The notes: a model not told the origin generated them from the letters alone. 64,000 nt of DNA from Heterocephalus glaber (GCF_000247695.1 NW_004624805.1:6605905-6669904); one strand, 5' to 3'; counted from the stretch's first letter, positions 24,355 to 35,726 are shown. A program made the numbers and translations.

Positions 24355-24530
24355 CAGCCAGGGTCTCACACATCTTTAATTGTAGCTACTCAGGAGGCTG
24401 AAGCAGGAGGACCCCAAGTTAGAGACTAGCCTAGACAACTGAGCAAGAGTCTCAAGATAAAATAAAGAAGAGCTGGCAATGTATCTCAGACCTCCTTGAG
24501 TTCAATGCAAAAAATAAAAAATAAAAATAA
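24355..24530 (+). mobile_element. B1-ID composite SINE (degraded)
   Basis: B1 half 'agccagggtctcacacatc' to 'gcaagagtctcaag', then ID remnant 'gagctggcaatgtatctcag' and 'gagttcaatgc' with an A-rich tail. Confidence 0.68.
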
Positions 24531-25423
24531 ATGTTTTTAAAAACTGTCTTAGGGCAGAAAAGAAAAAGATAGGAAACCCTAGAAAAAAGAGACAAAAATA
24601 TATAAATGCCCAAATCACAAAAGGGGAAACCCATACAACTAATAAGCACATGACAAGACACTCACCTAGGATAGTTACCAGACGTCTGCAAATAAGAACA
24701 ATAACACATCACTTTGTGCCTGGACTGTTCCACCTGCGATGTCAGAGTGAAAGAAGTTATAAAGCCAGAAAATATCAAGTGCCAGCGAGAACTGGGAAAC
24801 AACAGCTGGCAAGAGAGGGAAGGAGTGCAGCAGCACTTCGTGACCCTGTGTCCGCATGCCCAGGAGGAGGTCCCAGGGGACTGGGGGTAGGATGGACAGG
24901 ATACCACAGTGAAAGACCACTTGGACCAGTAAGGACAGCATGCCCAAACAGACCCTCAACTCCATCTGAGGGCCCCTCGGTCCAGGGAGGAGGGAGGCGG
25001 GGCTTTCAGGCAGCCAACCAGGAGCTTCCAGGTCCCACACAGGAGGTGCCCATTTGGGGCTCAGGAGCAATGATCAGGTCTTTGCTGCCGTGCAGTTTAC
25101 CTTGCGGAGAAGGAAACAATGAAAAGCAAACACGATTGTGATTATGGTAACGCTACAAAGGAGTAAGACAAGAGGCCGTGCCAGAGGAAAATGGAGAAAA
25201 GGGCTCTAGTTGTCGGAGGATTCGGGGGCCTCTCAGATCTGCAGAAAGAAAATGCATTTAGCAGTCTGGGGAGAGAGATCCCAAGAGATGCATCAAAGGT
25301 CGTGGGATACAAAGTCCCCATGGTACCACAGGTGAAGCTGTCCCCAGGATGACTGTCAGGTACTTCCTGTCTCCTCACTCTCAACAGCAGCCTTACAAAC
25401 TCCTGTTTATATAAAGTGCAGAC
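24531..25423. other. Non-coding stretch, nothing recognised
   Basis: 24650-25141 has a 163-codon plus frame, but an overlapping 131-codon minus frame and the lack of any recognisable motif argue against coding. No splice context was found. Confidence 0.35.
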
Positions 25424-25545
25424 CAGCCTGGCATGGTGGTGCGTGAATCCCAGCACTTAGAAGGCTGAGGCAGGAGGATCACCAATTCAAGTGCGGATGG
25501 GCCCCACAATGAAACCAGGTCTCAAAAAATCAAAAAGTGTGGACC
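25424..25545 (+). mobile_element. B1-like SINE
   Basis: GCCTGGCATGGTGGTGCGTG, 'aatcccagcacttagaagg', 'ccaggtctcaaaaaat'. A diverged middle part. Confidence 0.75.
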
Positions 25546-25567
25546 ATAAGGATTTGTTTTCTTTAAA

Positions 25568-25738
25568 AAAAAAGTACTAGGGATTGAACTAAGGGCCTCT
25601 GCACTAAGCTACATCCTCAGCCATTCTGTCTCGCTAAATTACTGAATTGCCCAGGCTAGGCAATTTGTGATCCTCCTGCCTTGGCCTCCCAGCCTCCCAG
25701 AGCCTGGGATTACCAATAGAAGCCACCATGTCCAGCTA
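25568..25738 (-). mobile_element. ID-B1 composite SINE, reverse
   Basis: Reverse strand of the same composite: 'gtactagggattgaacta' (B box complement), 'aagctacatcctcagcc' (A box complement), then GTGATCCTCCTGCCTTGGCC and 'gccaccatgtccagcta'. Confidence 0.75.
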
Positions 25739-26074
25739 AGTCCAACATACTTTAACTGAAGAATTCAACCTTGGGAGTCAGGGAATAAACACCAATATAA
25801 ATATTCTACATCTCTAAAACTGTTTAGGGAAAATTACTAGAATCCACAAACTTTCCCTTATATCGTTAAATAGTTGAATACATATACGTGCGTGTTGTTT
25901 TCCCAGCACAGGACTAGACAAATGAGAATACAAAATGTTCCCTCTTTAAGGATCCTCCTTCAATTTTATAAGATTCAGAATCCTACTTATTTCATACACT
26001 GAGTGTTTTTTTTATTGAAAGTCTACTTATTATGAGCTTTTACACACATAAGTTCATTTAATACTACCAAAAAC

Positions 26075-26200
26075 ATAACAATGTATTATTATCATTTCAG
26101 AGATGAAAAACAGAGGGTAAAAAATACCTCAGGTCAAAGAACTAGGAAGTAGCCAGGCAGAAATTCAAACTGAGCGCTTTGGAACTTCGAAGCTTGCGTT
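26075..26200 (+). mobile_element. MIR SINE
   Basis: 'attattatcatttcagagatgaaaaacagagggtaaaa' and 'caaagaactaggaagtagccaggcagaaattcaaac' follow the second half of MIR (…CATTTTACAGATGAGGAAACTGAGG…GTGGCAGAGCCAGGATTCGAAC). Confidence 0.65.
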
Positions 26201-26597
26201 AATCATTACACCTGTCCCCCCAGAACCCCATGACGGTTTTCAAAGTGTGGCCCCTGGGCCATCCCAGCGCCTCTGCTTGGGAGCTTAGGAGAAATGCCAG
26301 GACCCCAGAGCTACTGCATGCCACACTCCAGACAGAGGGCAGCAACCCGAGACTGTGCGAGCCTCCGGGGGAGAGGAGAGCTGCCAGTCTTCACTTCTCA
26401 CACTCAGCTTGATGGTCAGTGGGAAATGATCCCCATTTTGAAATGTCCAGAATTTAGAGTTTATATTATTTTAATGACTACAGATAAATCAAAGACGTGT
26501 TAATTCATTTCCTGACTGGCTCACAGCACAACATCTTTCCACCCAAGCCTGACAAAACGCTTAATATGTACCCTGATTACGCTGTGTAAAAATAGCA

Positions 26598-26918
26598 CAG
26601 CTGACCCTCCACATGCATGAGTTCCACATCCAGAGAGTCGACAAACCGTGGGCTGAAAATATTTGGGAAATGAAAACTGCGTCTGCACTGAACATGTACC
26701 GACTTTGTCTTGTCTTTATTTCCTAAACAACACAATGGACATAGCATTTGCTTGTGTTAGGTAGCTTAAGTATTTAAAGTACACAGGAGGATGTGCAAAT
26801 ACTATGTCAATATGCAAAAGCCACAACATTTTATAAACGGAATTGAGGTCCATCCTTGGATTTGGGATCCTTGAGGGGTCCTGGAACGAAAGCCCTGGCT
26901 AATACCCAAGGATGCCTG
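26598..26918 (+). mobile_element. Tigger1/MER2-type DNA transposon
   Basis: Starts CAGCTGACCCTCCACATGCA and ends '…tggctaatacccaaggatgcctg', the inverted repeats of a MER2/Tigger1-derived element. The middle keeps 'ctgaacatgtaccgactttgtcttgtc' and 'gtacacaggaggatgtgcaaat'. It is about 320 bp with no transposase, a non-autonomous fossil. A 68-codon minus frame lies within it and is fortuitous. Confidence 0.85.
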
Positions 26919-27992
26919 ATGGGCTGCACTCGGAACTGAGCTAAATTCAAAATATACCAAAGGCCCAGAAGTCCACACTGACGCTTCAGAAGCTAAATCA
27001 GAAGCCATATTTGGAAGGGGAAAAAAATTCTGAATATGGGCAGTAGGAGCTTGATAAATCTTGGGCTATGCCTCCATCAATGTTTTTATCCTGGGCTCCA
27101 CTCCAAATTTTTACATCATTTCAACAAACTTGCAACTGCCAAAAATAGAAGTTATAACCTTCATAAATACTGGGTTCTTGAGATCAAATTGCTTTAAGAA
27201 CACATAGAGAGCAACTGTTTTTGGGCCCCAGGAAAGCTAATTGACACCTAATTATATGTCAGACCCTCTTAGAGTCCCACTACTGGGAAAGACACAAATA
27301 TGACCCCCCTGCCCCACTCCTGTGCTCTACAACGCCCTACCTGATCCTTCCCTCTTCAAAGCTGTGTCATAGGCAAGCAAACTGTGCCTTCAACTCGTCT
27401 TCAATTTAAGCCGTACATGTGCATGTGTATTCAACTTGTTTATCACCAATTGGCCCTTTAAAAAGAGTATATGCAAGCACTACCATAGCCTGATGCACTG
27501 GAAGACTGAAGGGTACTCAGCCCAAGCCTGGACGGCAAGAGACTATTAACCTGACTAGAAGTCCTCACTGATCTAATTAAAGCTGTTCAAAGGTGAGGCG
27601 AGCTTCGGCACTCAGACACAGGATGTCTTTTCATCTGCCTGGCCACTTAACCAGCACCTTTTGATCCCCACACACACCCAAGGGCTGGCAGCCCTGCCAA
27701 GAGCCATCTTACTGGAAGGAATGGACCCGATTTATTTCCCTCCTGCCAAATCACCACTGAATCTCCCTGAGAACCAGACATGCTTCCAAGAAACAAAATT
27801 ATCACTGCTCTTCTCCCCACCCAGAGTTCGGGGCAGCTGAAATAATCCTACACACCAACCACCTGAAAAGACCTTCTCATTTAAATTCCTATCTCGCATT
27901 TTTTAAATCCAGCATTTTCTTCAAACTATCTTACAAAATGTAATCATCGAAGGTTCTCTAACAACACTGCCATTTCTGTACCTAATAGAGGG
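26919..27992. other. Non-coding stretch, nothing recognised
   Basis: No ORF longer than about 60 codons and no repeat family identified. The 27600-27860 part is less AT-rich. Confidence 0.4.
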
Positions 27993-28085
27993 GTTTTTTT
28001 TTTTTTGGTACCGGGGATCAAACTCGGGACCTTGAGCTTGCAAGGCAGACGGTGGCGGCACCACTGAGATAAACCCCCCGGCCCC
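27993..28085 (-). mobile_element. ID-type SINE
   Basis: T run, GGTACCGGGGATCAAACTCG and A-box complement with a GGCGGCACC block. The imperfect flanking pair CCTAATAGAGG and CCTAAGAGG may be the target duplication. Confidence 0.85.
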
Positions 28086-29013
28086 TAAGAGGTATTTTTT
28101 TAATCAGTCCAACAGCTGTTTTCAGATTCCCTCTGTAACAATCAGTAAAAGCAATCCGTCAGTGACAAGCCCCACCAATAAATAACACCTACCATCAGAA
28201 GAGCAGGAGAGAGACCAATCTCTTTCTCAAGCACAGCAGTCTGGTAACAGTGCTCTTCTAAAAGAACAGATATATTAAACGAGCAGTCAAGAGAAAAGCT
28301 TTCACCTGCCTGGGGGGAATTTTTTTTTTTTTTACCTAAGCATCTATTCATATTTGGTATCAAATGATACTGCTACACATGCCAGTTTATCGCTTCTTCT
28401 AAAGAGCCAGTAACCTAAGAAAGCAAAGCACAAGACTAGGCTCAAACAGCTCAGTATGAGGTCACATAAGATTTAAACAAAACACAAGCCAACAAAAAAG
28501 AAAAGTTCAAGTATACATAAAAAAGCACCAATAAATTTACATTCAGGTCTGGATTCCAAAACCAGGGAGAAGCAAAAAGCTTTATAGTAGAGGTTATTTA
28601 TGAAGTTACTAGCCATTGTCTTCACTTTTAAGTTAGCCTGTCCTTTCAAATAATCTCATTTAATAAAACTCCCTGAAATCATTCATTGCTAAGACAGGAA
28701 CAGTTGCAATGCAGCTGTATCTGTCCCAGTTAAATGTTTATAATGACAATTTTAAAAATCTATTTGAAATCTCCAATAACAGCACCCAATGCACCATCTA
28801 GTGGAACTCATGGACATCATAATTAATTTTTTAAAAATAGCAATGCAGGAAACCAGGAAGGGCTGAAGAGATGGCTTAGCTAAGAACACAGGCAAATGCA
28901 AAGAGCCAGACTCTTTCCAATTTTTCACACTGCAGGAGGGCTGGGCTCCTCGGAAGGAAGGACTCACTTTCCTTACAAATTAACAGATGATAAACATTTT
29001 GTTATGGAAATGA
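28086..29013. other. Non-coding stretch, nothing recognised
   Basis: AT-rich intron-like sequence. No coding frame or repeat assigned. Confidence 0.4.
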
Positions 29014-29096
29014 GGTGCCGGTGTTTAGCTCAGAGGTTCCACCGACGGCCTCGCAAGCGCAAGGTCCAGAGTTAGATCCCTGGCACCAAAAAAAAA
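29014..29096 (+). mobile_element. ID-type SINE
   Basis: GTGCCGGTGTTTAGCTCAGA start and A box, CTCGCAAGCGCAAGG, B-box-like GAGTTAGATCCC, GGCACC end and A tail. Confidence 0.85.
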
Positions 29097-29329
29097 GAAA
29101 GGGAAACTTTTGCTTGAGTCCTAGATTTAAATTGACTGGAGAGTCAGTTAAGGCAAGGCACTAAAGCATCAATAAATGCAGATGCCTTGTATGTTACATG
29201 AGAACCTGCTCCATGCTACAGCTGTCTTATCCACAAAGAACTACGTACTTCAAGACAAGAATAATTCAGTAATTCATAAGACATTCCCAGGTCACCCAAA
29301 AATAATTTTTTAAAAACCTAATAATTCTC

Positions 29330-29424
29330 GGGCCGAGAATTTCGCTCAGTGGTTCCAGTGCCTGCCTCGCAAGTGCAAGGTCCAGAGTTCAATCCCAGGT
29401 ACCAAAACAAACAAACAAACAAAC
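29330..29424 (+). mobile_element. ID-type SINE with (AAAC)n tail
   Basis: 'gggccgagaatttcgctcagtgg' start and A box, B box GAGTTCAATCCC, then an AAAC-repeat tail. A perfect AAACCTAATAATTCTC duplication flanks it at 29314-29329 and 29425-29440. Confidence 0.93.
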
Positions 29425-29440
29425 AAACCTAATAATTCTC

Positions 29441-30229
29441 TAGAGTTCTCTAAGCTTTGACATCATTCCAGGTTACTCCCACATACCGATACTTCTTCGT
29501 TTCAGTTACTCTAAGAAATCAGTTATATTTTCTATCAACTGACAGTAAAGATTTCCCTAAAGTCCCAAGTCACCATCAAATGCATCACATTTTTGCATTT
29601 GCCTTATGCACATTATTTCATTTCAATTCACAAAACAGCAGTGTACTGAAATCACTGCTAAGCTAGAGATGCAAACATTAGCAAGGTTCTTTAGTATGGA
29701 GACCACCACCACCAACAACAAAATTTTTAGAGATTCTCACATACCTCCACCAAGTTTTGTTTTTGTTTTGCCTGTGTGGAAAATTACCTTTGTGAAAATG
29801 AAACTATCTTAGCAAATCAGGAGGAAAAAGAATAAGAAAACTAAGAAATACTATTTCTTTAAAAATAAACGTCTCCATTCTTACTCCTGTACATGTGATC
29901 GACTCAATACGCACAATAAGCTTGCTCAACGGCAGGGACCTTATCTAGATCTCAGGTTTAAATCTAGGCATAAAGTAAAGCAGAAGGCAAGTCGCTGTGG
30001 GAGGATTCCTCTTGTGTCTAGAGCTTTCGGTTCATGCACCCCTGGAGTGGGCATGCACATCCACCTCAGGAGGGGAGGACGGCATAGTGAATTTGACCGT
30101 GAGCTCCGAGCCTCTCAGCTGGAGAATGGAAACCCTTCTTCCATTCCTAAAGGGAATGCTGTTTGGTAGAACCCGGGGGTCCCTGGACGGGGAGGAGGCT
30201 TTCTGAGAGCTATCACTGGGCCAGTCCTG
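29441..30229. other. Left flank of the CpG island
   Basis: AT-rich until about 29900, then rising GC towards the island. No exon or repeat recognised. If the minus-strand gene inferred at 30822 exists, this is early intron 1. Confidence 0.35.
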
Positions 30230-31250
30230 CTAAGCCTCGGTGACCTTCACCATTCCACGCGCGAACAAACGGCACACCGAGCAGGTGGAAGCACAGGTCC
30301 CGGCAATTCTGGGGGCTTTGGGAGTGGGAATCCAGGCAGGTAACGGGTCGCCAGGACCTGCCGGAAGCACAGTGCCCGCGACGGCAGGTGCGCTCCCTAA
30401 GCCTGGAGCGCAGAGCCTGCCCGGAGAGGGGCTTCCTTCCCCCTCCTCCTCCTTCTGGTCCTCGTCGCCGCCTTAATCTGACCGCTGGGGTGAAGAGCAG
30501 GAAAAGCAGCCCACCCGCGCAGCCCCACTCCCACCTCCCACCGCGGAGGTGACAGCCCGGGCCTGGCGCCCGGCCCGAGCCCTCACGGCCCAGACAAAGG
30601 TGGTCACGGCGGGGTCTGCGTGTCCCGCCGCAAGCCACGCGCTCCCGGCTCAGAACCAGAAAATCGGCGAGAAGAGCGAGGGCCCGAGCTCAGCGCCCTC
30701 CCAGCGGCGCGGCTCCTTCCCCGAGCCCGCCTCAGCCCGCCTCGCCCGCCCGCCCGGCCGCTCGCCCGCTCCCTCAGCGCCAGGCGCCCGCGGGAGGCTC
30801 CGGTGACCCGCGCCCCCTCACCTGCAGCGGCGACCGCGACCGCTGCCGAGCACAATCGGAGCGGGCGAGTTCGGCTCCGCCGCGGGCGGGCGCAGGACGA
30901 TCGAGCCCCGGGAGCCTGGCCCGTGGCAGTCCAGCAGGAAGGACTCTGCCCCGCCCCCAAGGGGCGGGGACAGATGTGGGGCGGGGCCTGCTCGCCCACC
31001 GCCTGCTGATTGGCTGGGGAAGGAGGGAACCGTGCCAAATTTGAAGACAACCTCTCCAATACAACCCTTTCATTGGCCGGTAGGGGAAACCAAAGACGAG
31101 TTCTGATTGGTGGCAGCCCCAGCAATCATCTCGAGCTCCGCCCCTACGTGCCTGGCTCCCTTGGCCTTGGCTCCTCAGTGCCAGGTGGCTGCGCAGCTGA
31201 GGTGCAGGGCAAACCTCGTTCTGAGTAGAGAGGGCGCGACACCAGCCTCC
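30230..31250. promoter_or_regulatory. CpG island promoter
   Basis: About 1 kb very rich in G+C and CpG, in contrast with the CpG-poor DNA around it. Within it are GC boxes CCCCGCCCCC (30949-30958), GGGGCGGGG (30961-30969) and GGGGCGGGG (about 30978-30986). Inverted CCAAT boxes (ATTGG) lie at 31009-31013, 31072-31076 and 31106-31110, with a forward CCAAT at 31056-31060. The clustering of ATTGG to the right of the GC boxes suggests the main start fires leftwards at about 30850-30950. Forward initiation near 31150 cannot be excluded. Long ORFs on both strands across the island are GC-driven chance frames. Confidence 0.85.
30822..30950 (-). other. Putative first exon of an unidentified gene
   Basis: On the minus strand the island contains CTGCAG|GTGAGG, a near-consensus 5' splice site, with the last exonic base at plus position 30822. 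GC boxes lie about 130-160 bp upstream and CCAAT boxes about 190-290 bp upstream, the usual spacing for a CpG-island first exon. I see no ATG-initiated reading frame of note just before the donor, so the exon is probably 5' UTR. The right edge is a guess. The gene cannot be named, and its next exons are not recognised in 1-30 kb. Confidence 0.5.
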
Positions 31251-32540
31251 TCTGCGGATGCGACTTCTCTTATCTCCCGTAGCTCTTTAGTTTTCGCACG
31301 AACTGGGCGAAAACACCTGATTTCTAACATGTGGATACAGAGAGGTTACCGCTCCTTGAGGTTCAGAAGGGCGTCGTCGTATGGGAAGAGAAGGCGCGAA
31401 ACCTTGGCGAGGTGTGGGTGGCTCCCTTTCTGTGCTCCGTGTCCAGTAGGCATTGCTTCCATAATTAGAAAAAGCATTTTTAAAAACAGAAAAATAAGTT
31501 AGGTGCAAAGAAAGGTGAAGACAAACTTTGAAGATGTGACGGATTCTTGCACAGTATTAGAAAGTACAGTAAATACATCCAACATCTGTGGGCCATCGAG
31601 AAACGTGCCTCGGTACCAGTCTGCCTCAGCACCCTTAAAGAACATCACAAATGAGGTTGTGGCGCCCACATGCCATACACTGCTGACGGAATTGCTATAG
31701 GACAATTCCCTGGGAAAGAACTTGGCGTCTGCAATACAACATAAAGCTAGGGGAGAGAGGGAGAGAGGGAGTTCAAGTGATATAAATTGGAAGCTCAGCT
31801 AACAGAGGACATTACTTGTAACATTACTTCATGATGTGACACAGACTTTATCATTAAAGATGGGGGAGGAGGGAGTTGAGATAAGGACCAATGACCCATG
31901 GTTAAAGTAACCTGCGTTCTCACACCACATACTGCAGGCCTGGTGTCATGGTGGGACCACTCGTAATTCTCTCCAGCCTGCTTCAGCTCCGTTCTGCTGT
32001 TCCATTTGTTCTTGCCATTCCTATGATGTCTAAAACAGGAGATGTGAAATGAAGCACTTCCTCCAACTGTATGAGGTAAATAATAGTGAAAAACTGGAGA
32101 TTGACAGAAATCCATCTGAAGTCAAATGAAAGCTGAGGAAAGGAAACAAATGTTAAAATAAATACAAAAAAAAAAAAAAGAAGCAAGGACAAAAAATCTG
32201 ATTCAAAGAAATGAAAAAATTCTTTTTTCTCCATTTCCTAAGAAAAAAGTAAAGCTCTCTGAAGGACACTGAAGCCTCATGACCTAACAGAGAAAGAGTT
32301 TTACAGAACCTCTGTAATAAATGGAATCATAATAATCTGAAAAATATATGTCCTGGAGTATTACTCTTAAGTACAGAGAGCTAATTTTTTTAATTATCTA
32401 AGAAATAAAAACAAGAATTTAGTTTTGTCTAATATGAATAAATAAAACACAATCCAAAAGTTTTTGGACAATAATGCCTGAAGTGCCTCTATTCTTTGGA
32501 TTAAATAATCATTATATAATGATTAGATAAATCATTTATA
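31251..32540. other. Non-coding stretch right of the island
   Basis: Short ORFs only (up to 131 codons, running out of the island). A CTTATCTC-type GATA site lies near 31270, and an A run at about 32165. No repeat family recognised. Confidence 0.4.
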
Positions 32541-32544
32541 AGAT

Positions 32545-33190
32545 GATTCTTTCATTCACTTACTCATCAAACATAATCAGTATTAACTATCTAATACTAA
32601 GCACTCCGAGTATATCCTTGAACAAGACAGAGTTGAAGAGTTCTTATCGGAAGACAATAGATAACGAACCAGGAAACATAACCTTGAAGACTGAGATACG
32701 AGCAAAGAAGAAAAGGAAACTGACCAAGAAGATGAGGGAGCCTCTGCTTTAAAGAGAAATGCTCTAAGGTTTGAGTTGCCACCAAAGTGAGGAGAGATGA
32801 GCTTTCCAACACTTCAAGGCAGAGGAAATGAAGGCAATGGCCCTGAAGTAAGAAGAAAAGCCATGTGCTGGGGACAGGGACAAGACCAGAGCAGGCAGAC
32901 TGGCCTATACAGGAAATGGAACCAAACAGGGCAGACATGGACCTTGCAGACAACGGTAGGGAGTTTGTCCTTTATACAAAGATCCCTGAAAGGAATAACA
33001 GAAAGTTGCTAATGTTGGGGTATTGACCTTTGTTTTGCTTTGCTCTGCTTTCACCTTTTTAGAGTTACCAGAGAAACAGGCATTCATTCATTAAGCAAGT
33101 CCACCAGGCATAGATGTATGAAGCAGTCACTACTTGCCGGGAAAAGATTAGGCCTGGGGATGTAACAATGAACAGGACCCATGGTTGACA
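32545..33190 (-). mobile_element. Ancient L2-like repeat
   Basis: 'cattcacttactcatcaaac…agcactccgagtatatccttgaacaag' and, again at 33085-33180, 'cattcattcattaagcaagtcc…ggggatgtaacaatgaacagg' match the reverse of the 3' end of L2-type repeats (…AATAAATATTTGTTGAATGAATG). The stretch between, with 'gaaggcaatggccctgaag' and 'gagtttgtcctttat', recalls the upstream part of the same high-copy ancient family. Confidence 0.6.
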
Positions 33191-33934
33191 GTGTTCATCT
33201 TATTTGACCAGATTGGGGCACAGTGGAAGCCCTTGGAGTAGTGACTGGCTCTGCTTGTTCCAGCTTTTCCTTCTGCTCCTTGTCGTGGCTCTAACTCTCT
33301 TGCTCTTTATCAGTTGCACTGGCAGATGACTGAGCCTGACACTGGCCAGTGACTGGAACTTGCACTTCCTCTCTTGGATGCTTTCAAATGTTCTAAGAGA
33401 TCTTCCCTTGGAACCTGACTATACTTCTGATGCCGGCCATGCAGTCTTCCCTGGTTGCCACTTCCCCCTTAGTTTCTGGTTCCCTGCAGGCCATGTGTAG
33501 ATTCTCCTGAAGGGGGAAAGGGAAAATGTTCCTTGGCCTCTTCAGAGATTCCTCTTGGGCAGCATTCCAGCCTAGATCTCTCTAGTGTATGCCTCTCATC
33601 CAGTCCTCAAGAAGCACTCACACATACTTTAATCTCCAGAAGGGCAAATATGCATGGGATAAATTGGTTTGCAGCATTCTCTTCCCTCTTGCTTCCCCCT
33701 TCAGCCTCTGGAACTGAGACATGTCAGGTCAATGTCAAACATTCCAAATATGTAGCAGAGTATATGAGGCACTTGGCCTTGGGGGTCCTACTGAAGGCTC
33801 CCTGCAATGAGATTAGGGACAAGATCTCCAAAGACTGGTTCCTGGACTCAAGTATTACTTTCTTCAAAGAAAACTCCTTCATAGATCCTTTCCTAAACTC
33901 TTTTTCTCCTGCCTTTGGTGATTCAATTTTGACT
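33191..33934. other. Non-coding stretch with a 141-codon chance ORF
   Basis: A plus frame at 33533-33958 begins with ATG and runs 141 codons but resembles no known protein. It ends only after entering the LTR at 33940, so it is not an independent gene. Confidence 0.4.
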
Positions 33935-33939
33935 GCAGG

Positions 33940-34308
33940 TGTTGTGGCTTGTGTGTAGATGTCCCCCCTAAAGCCTCATGCAGTCTTTTTCTAAGGTAGC
34001 TAAATCTAGAATGTGCGATGCTAGGATTAAGGGCATGTGATCACTAAACCACTGCACATGAGTGATTGGTGTGGCACCACCCTAATCCTGGTAGTCTGGA
34101 TAAGATAAAAGGAGCGGAAAGACTCTATTAAGGTCCCATGTTGCTTTTGCTACTTCCACCGCCATGAACTGTTGCCCTTCTGCCACCCTGACTTGGAGCC
34201 AGACAATTATGAACTGAAACCTCCATGAACTGTAAGCCAAATAAACCTTTTCCCCTTTGTGGATGTCAGGTATTTTGTCTCAGCAGCAAGAGAAAAGTAA
34301 CTAACACA
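33940..34308 (+). mobile_element. Complete solo MaLR LTR
   Basis: Starts TGTTGTGGCTTGTG and ends AAAAGTAACTAACACA, with the canonical TG…CA ends. The flanks are a perfect 5-bp duplication, GCAGG, at 33935-33939 and 34309-34313. Inside are 'gccatgaactgttgcccttctg', a 'gccaaataaaccttttcccctttg' block with a polyA-type AATAAA, and the conserved tail. It is 369 bp long with no internal retroviral sequence alongside, so it is a solo LTR formed by recombination. Confidence 0.92.
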
Positions 34309-34317
34309 GCAGGCTTT

Positions 34318-34402
34318 TCTTTTCTTTTCTTTCAGTCCCGGGAATTGAACTCAGGACCTTGCACTTGCCAGGCAGCTTCAGTACCACTGAGCTAAATCCC
34401 CT
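34318..34402 (-). mobile_element. ID-type SINE next to the solo LTR
   Basis: TTTTC tail, GGGAATTGAACTCAGGACC (B box complement) and the A-box complement. GCAGGCTTTTC and GCAGGGTTTTC flank it, so it inserted right at the LTR's target duplication. Confidence 0.85.
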
Positions 34403-35724
34403 AATGGCAGGGTTTTCAAGTGGCTAAATTTTCTTTGCAGATTTGCTTCTTGTTTTAACAACTTACTTTAGAATTTCACATCTATGATCTCCTGCTGCCT
34501 CAGTCAAAACCTTACTTACATCTTGTCGTACTAATACAAATCTGTAAAAACGGCTCTTGTTACCAAATACCAAGGACATAAGGCAAAGAAAACTTGTTCT
34601 CTACAAGCATACTGTTGGAAACTACTGTTCGAGTATGAATAAGAATGGAACACTGTCCTGCCCATGGGCCTCTTGACCCAGGAAAGCAGCCTTGATTTCC
34701 AGCCCAGTTCAAGGGTTTCATTACATCATGTTTATCTTAACTTTAGAATTTGCACAAGAAAAGAAATAGGATCCTGAATTGATCTTTTGGGCCAGACCTC
34801 ATGTTAATAAAAATATCACTAACTGTTAATAAAATAGTAAAGCCTTGTTTAGCTTTGAGTCTCTCAAAAGACAGTTTCCTTCAAATTTCACCCAAACTCC
34901 ACCCCTTCCCCAAGCCCTACAAGAACTCTGTCTTTCTCTTTGTTTGATGAGGGTTTCTCGGGCCCTTACAGTGTGCTTTGTAACAAGCTCATAAACCCAG
35001 CCGAGTCAGACAGCAGGTTTGTCTCTGGACAGTATCAGTAACAAGCAGATGTGTGGACCACAGGTCACTCCTCCCGGGTTCCGTTTTCAGCTTTCCATCC
35101 CCTCTGGCTCAAGTCACACAAGCTCAACACCACCAATGTGCCATCCCTGGACACACCCAGAATCCTGCAACCACAATCACATAACACGCAAAGTACCACA
35201 AACGTGTGCATATCCAAGAACAGAAATGTCTGTGGTTTGCAACAAAAAAGGAAACCAGTAATTACCATGTACCATTCATTTGCCAGGGTATTTAAATTCC
35301 CCAAAGGACTTTTTCAAATCACAAAAGCCATAAGATACTGACACAGTCCTTCCTACTATTCTGTCCCCCCAGATCCATTCCTGGCTCCACCTTATCACAG
35401 TGGAGATCCTGTTAATGAGGGCAGAATAATCTCAGGTATGTTTGGGAAGAGATTAGAGAGTATTCCTCATTAATCTGATAAGCGCCTTATCAGAATTCTT
35501 AGTTGCTAAATGTACTCATGAATAAAAATACCCGATCTTGCTTGGAAGTGAAAGAAACTGTCCCCGTGATAGCAGAGGCTTTGTCTGACTTATTCACAGC
35601 TTTTATCATGTCACACATGAGAAATGCCCGGTGAACATCTGCTGAACTCTTTCATTTGGAACATATTTGAATGGGAGAGTTTTGATCCCCCAGTTGCACC
35701 TGAACAAGAAACATTCACCTGAAC
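34403..35724. other. Non-coding stretch with GATA-site cluster
   Basis: No gene or repeat recognised. Frames at 35019-35341 (80 and 96 codons) have no recognisable content. A GATA-type palindrome lies at 35475-35493. Confidence 0.4.
35391..35493. promoter_or_regulatory. Candidate GATA-factor site cluster
   Basis: CTTATCAC at 35391-35398 and a perfect palindrome CTGATAAG-CGC-CTTATCAG at 35475-35493 give three WGATAR-type motifs in about 100 bp, two of them back to back 3 bp apart and around a retained CpG. GATA zinc-finger proteins bind such motifs. Regulatory use here is inference. Confidence 0.4.
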
Positions 35725-35726
35725 TA

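Noticed and set aside
24650..25141. 163-codon plus-strand ORF
   Set aside because: The opposite strand is open over the same interval and composition explains both. No motif is seen.
30604..31125. 173-codon minus ORF and 129-codon plus ORF in the CpG island
   Set aside because: High GC suppresses stop codons. The Arg/Ala/Pro-rich translations are typical of islands, and the minus frame crosses the inferred donor and promoter boxes.
33533..33958. 141-codon plus-strand ORF
   Set aside because: It resembles no protein and terminates inside an inserted LTR, so it cannot be an ancestral gene.
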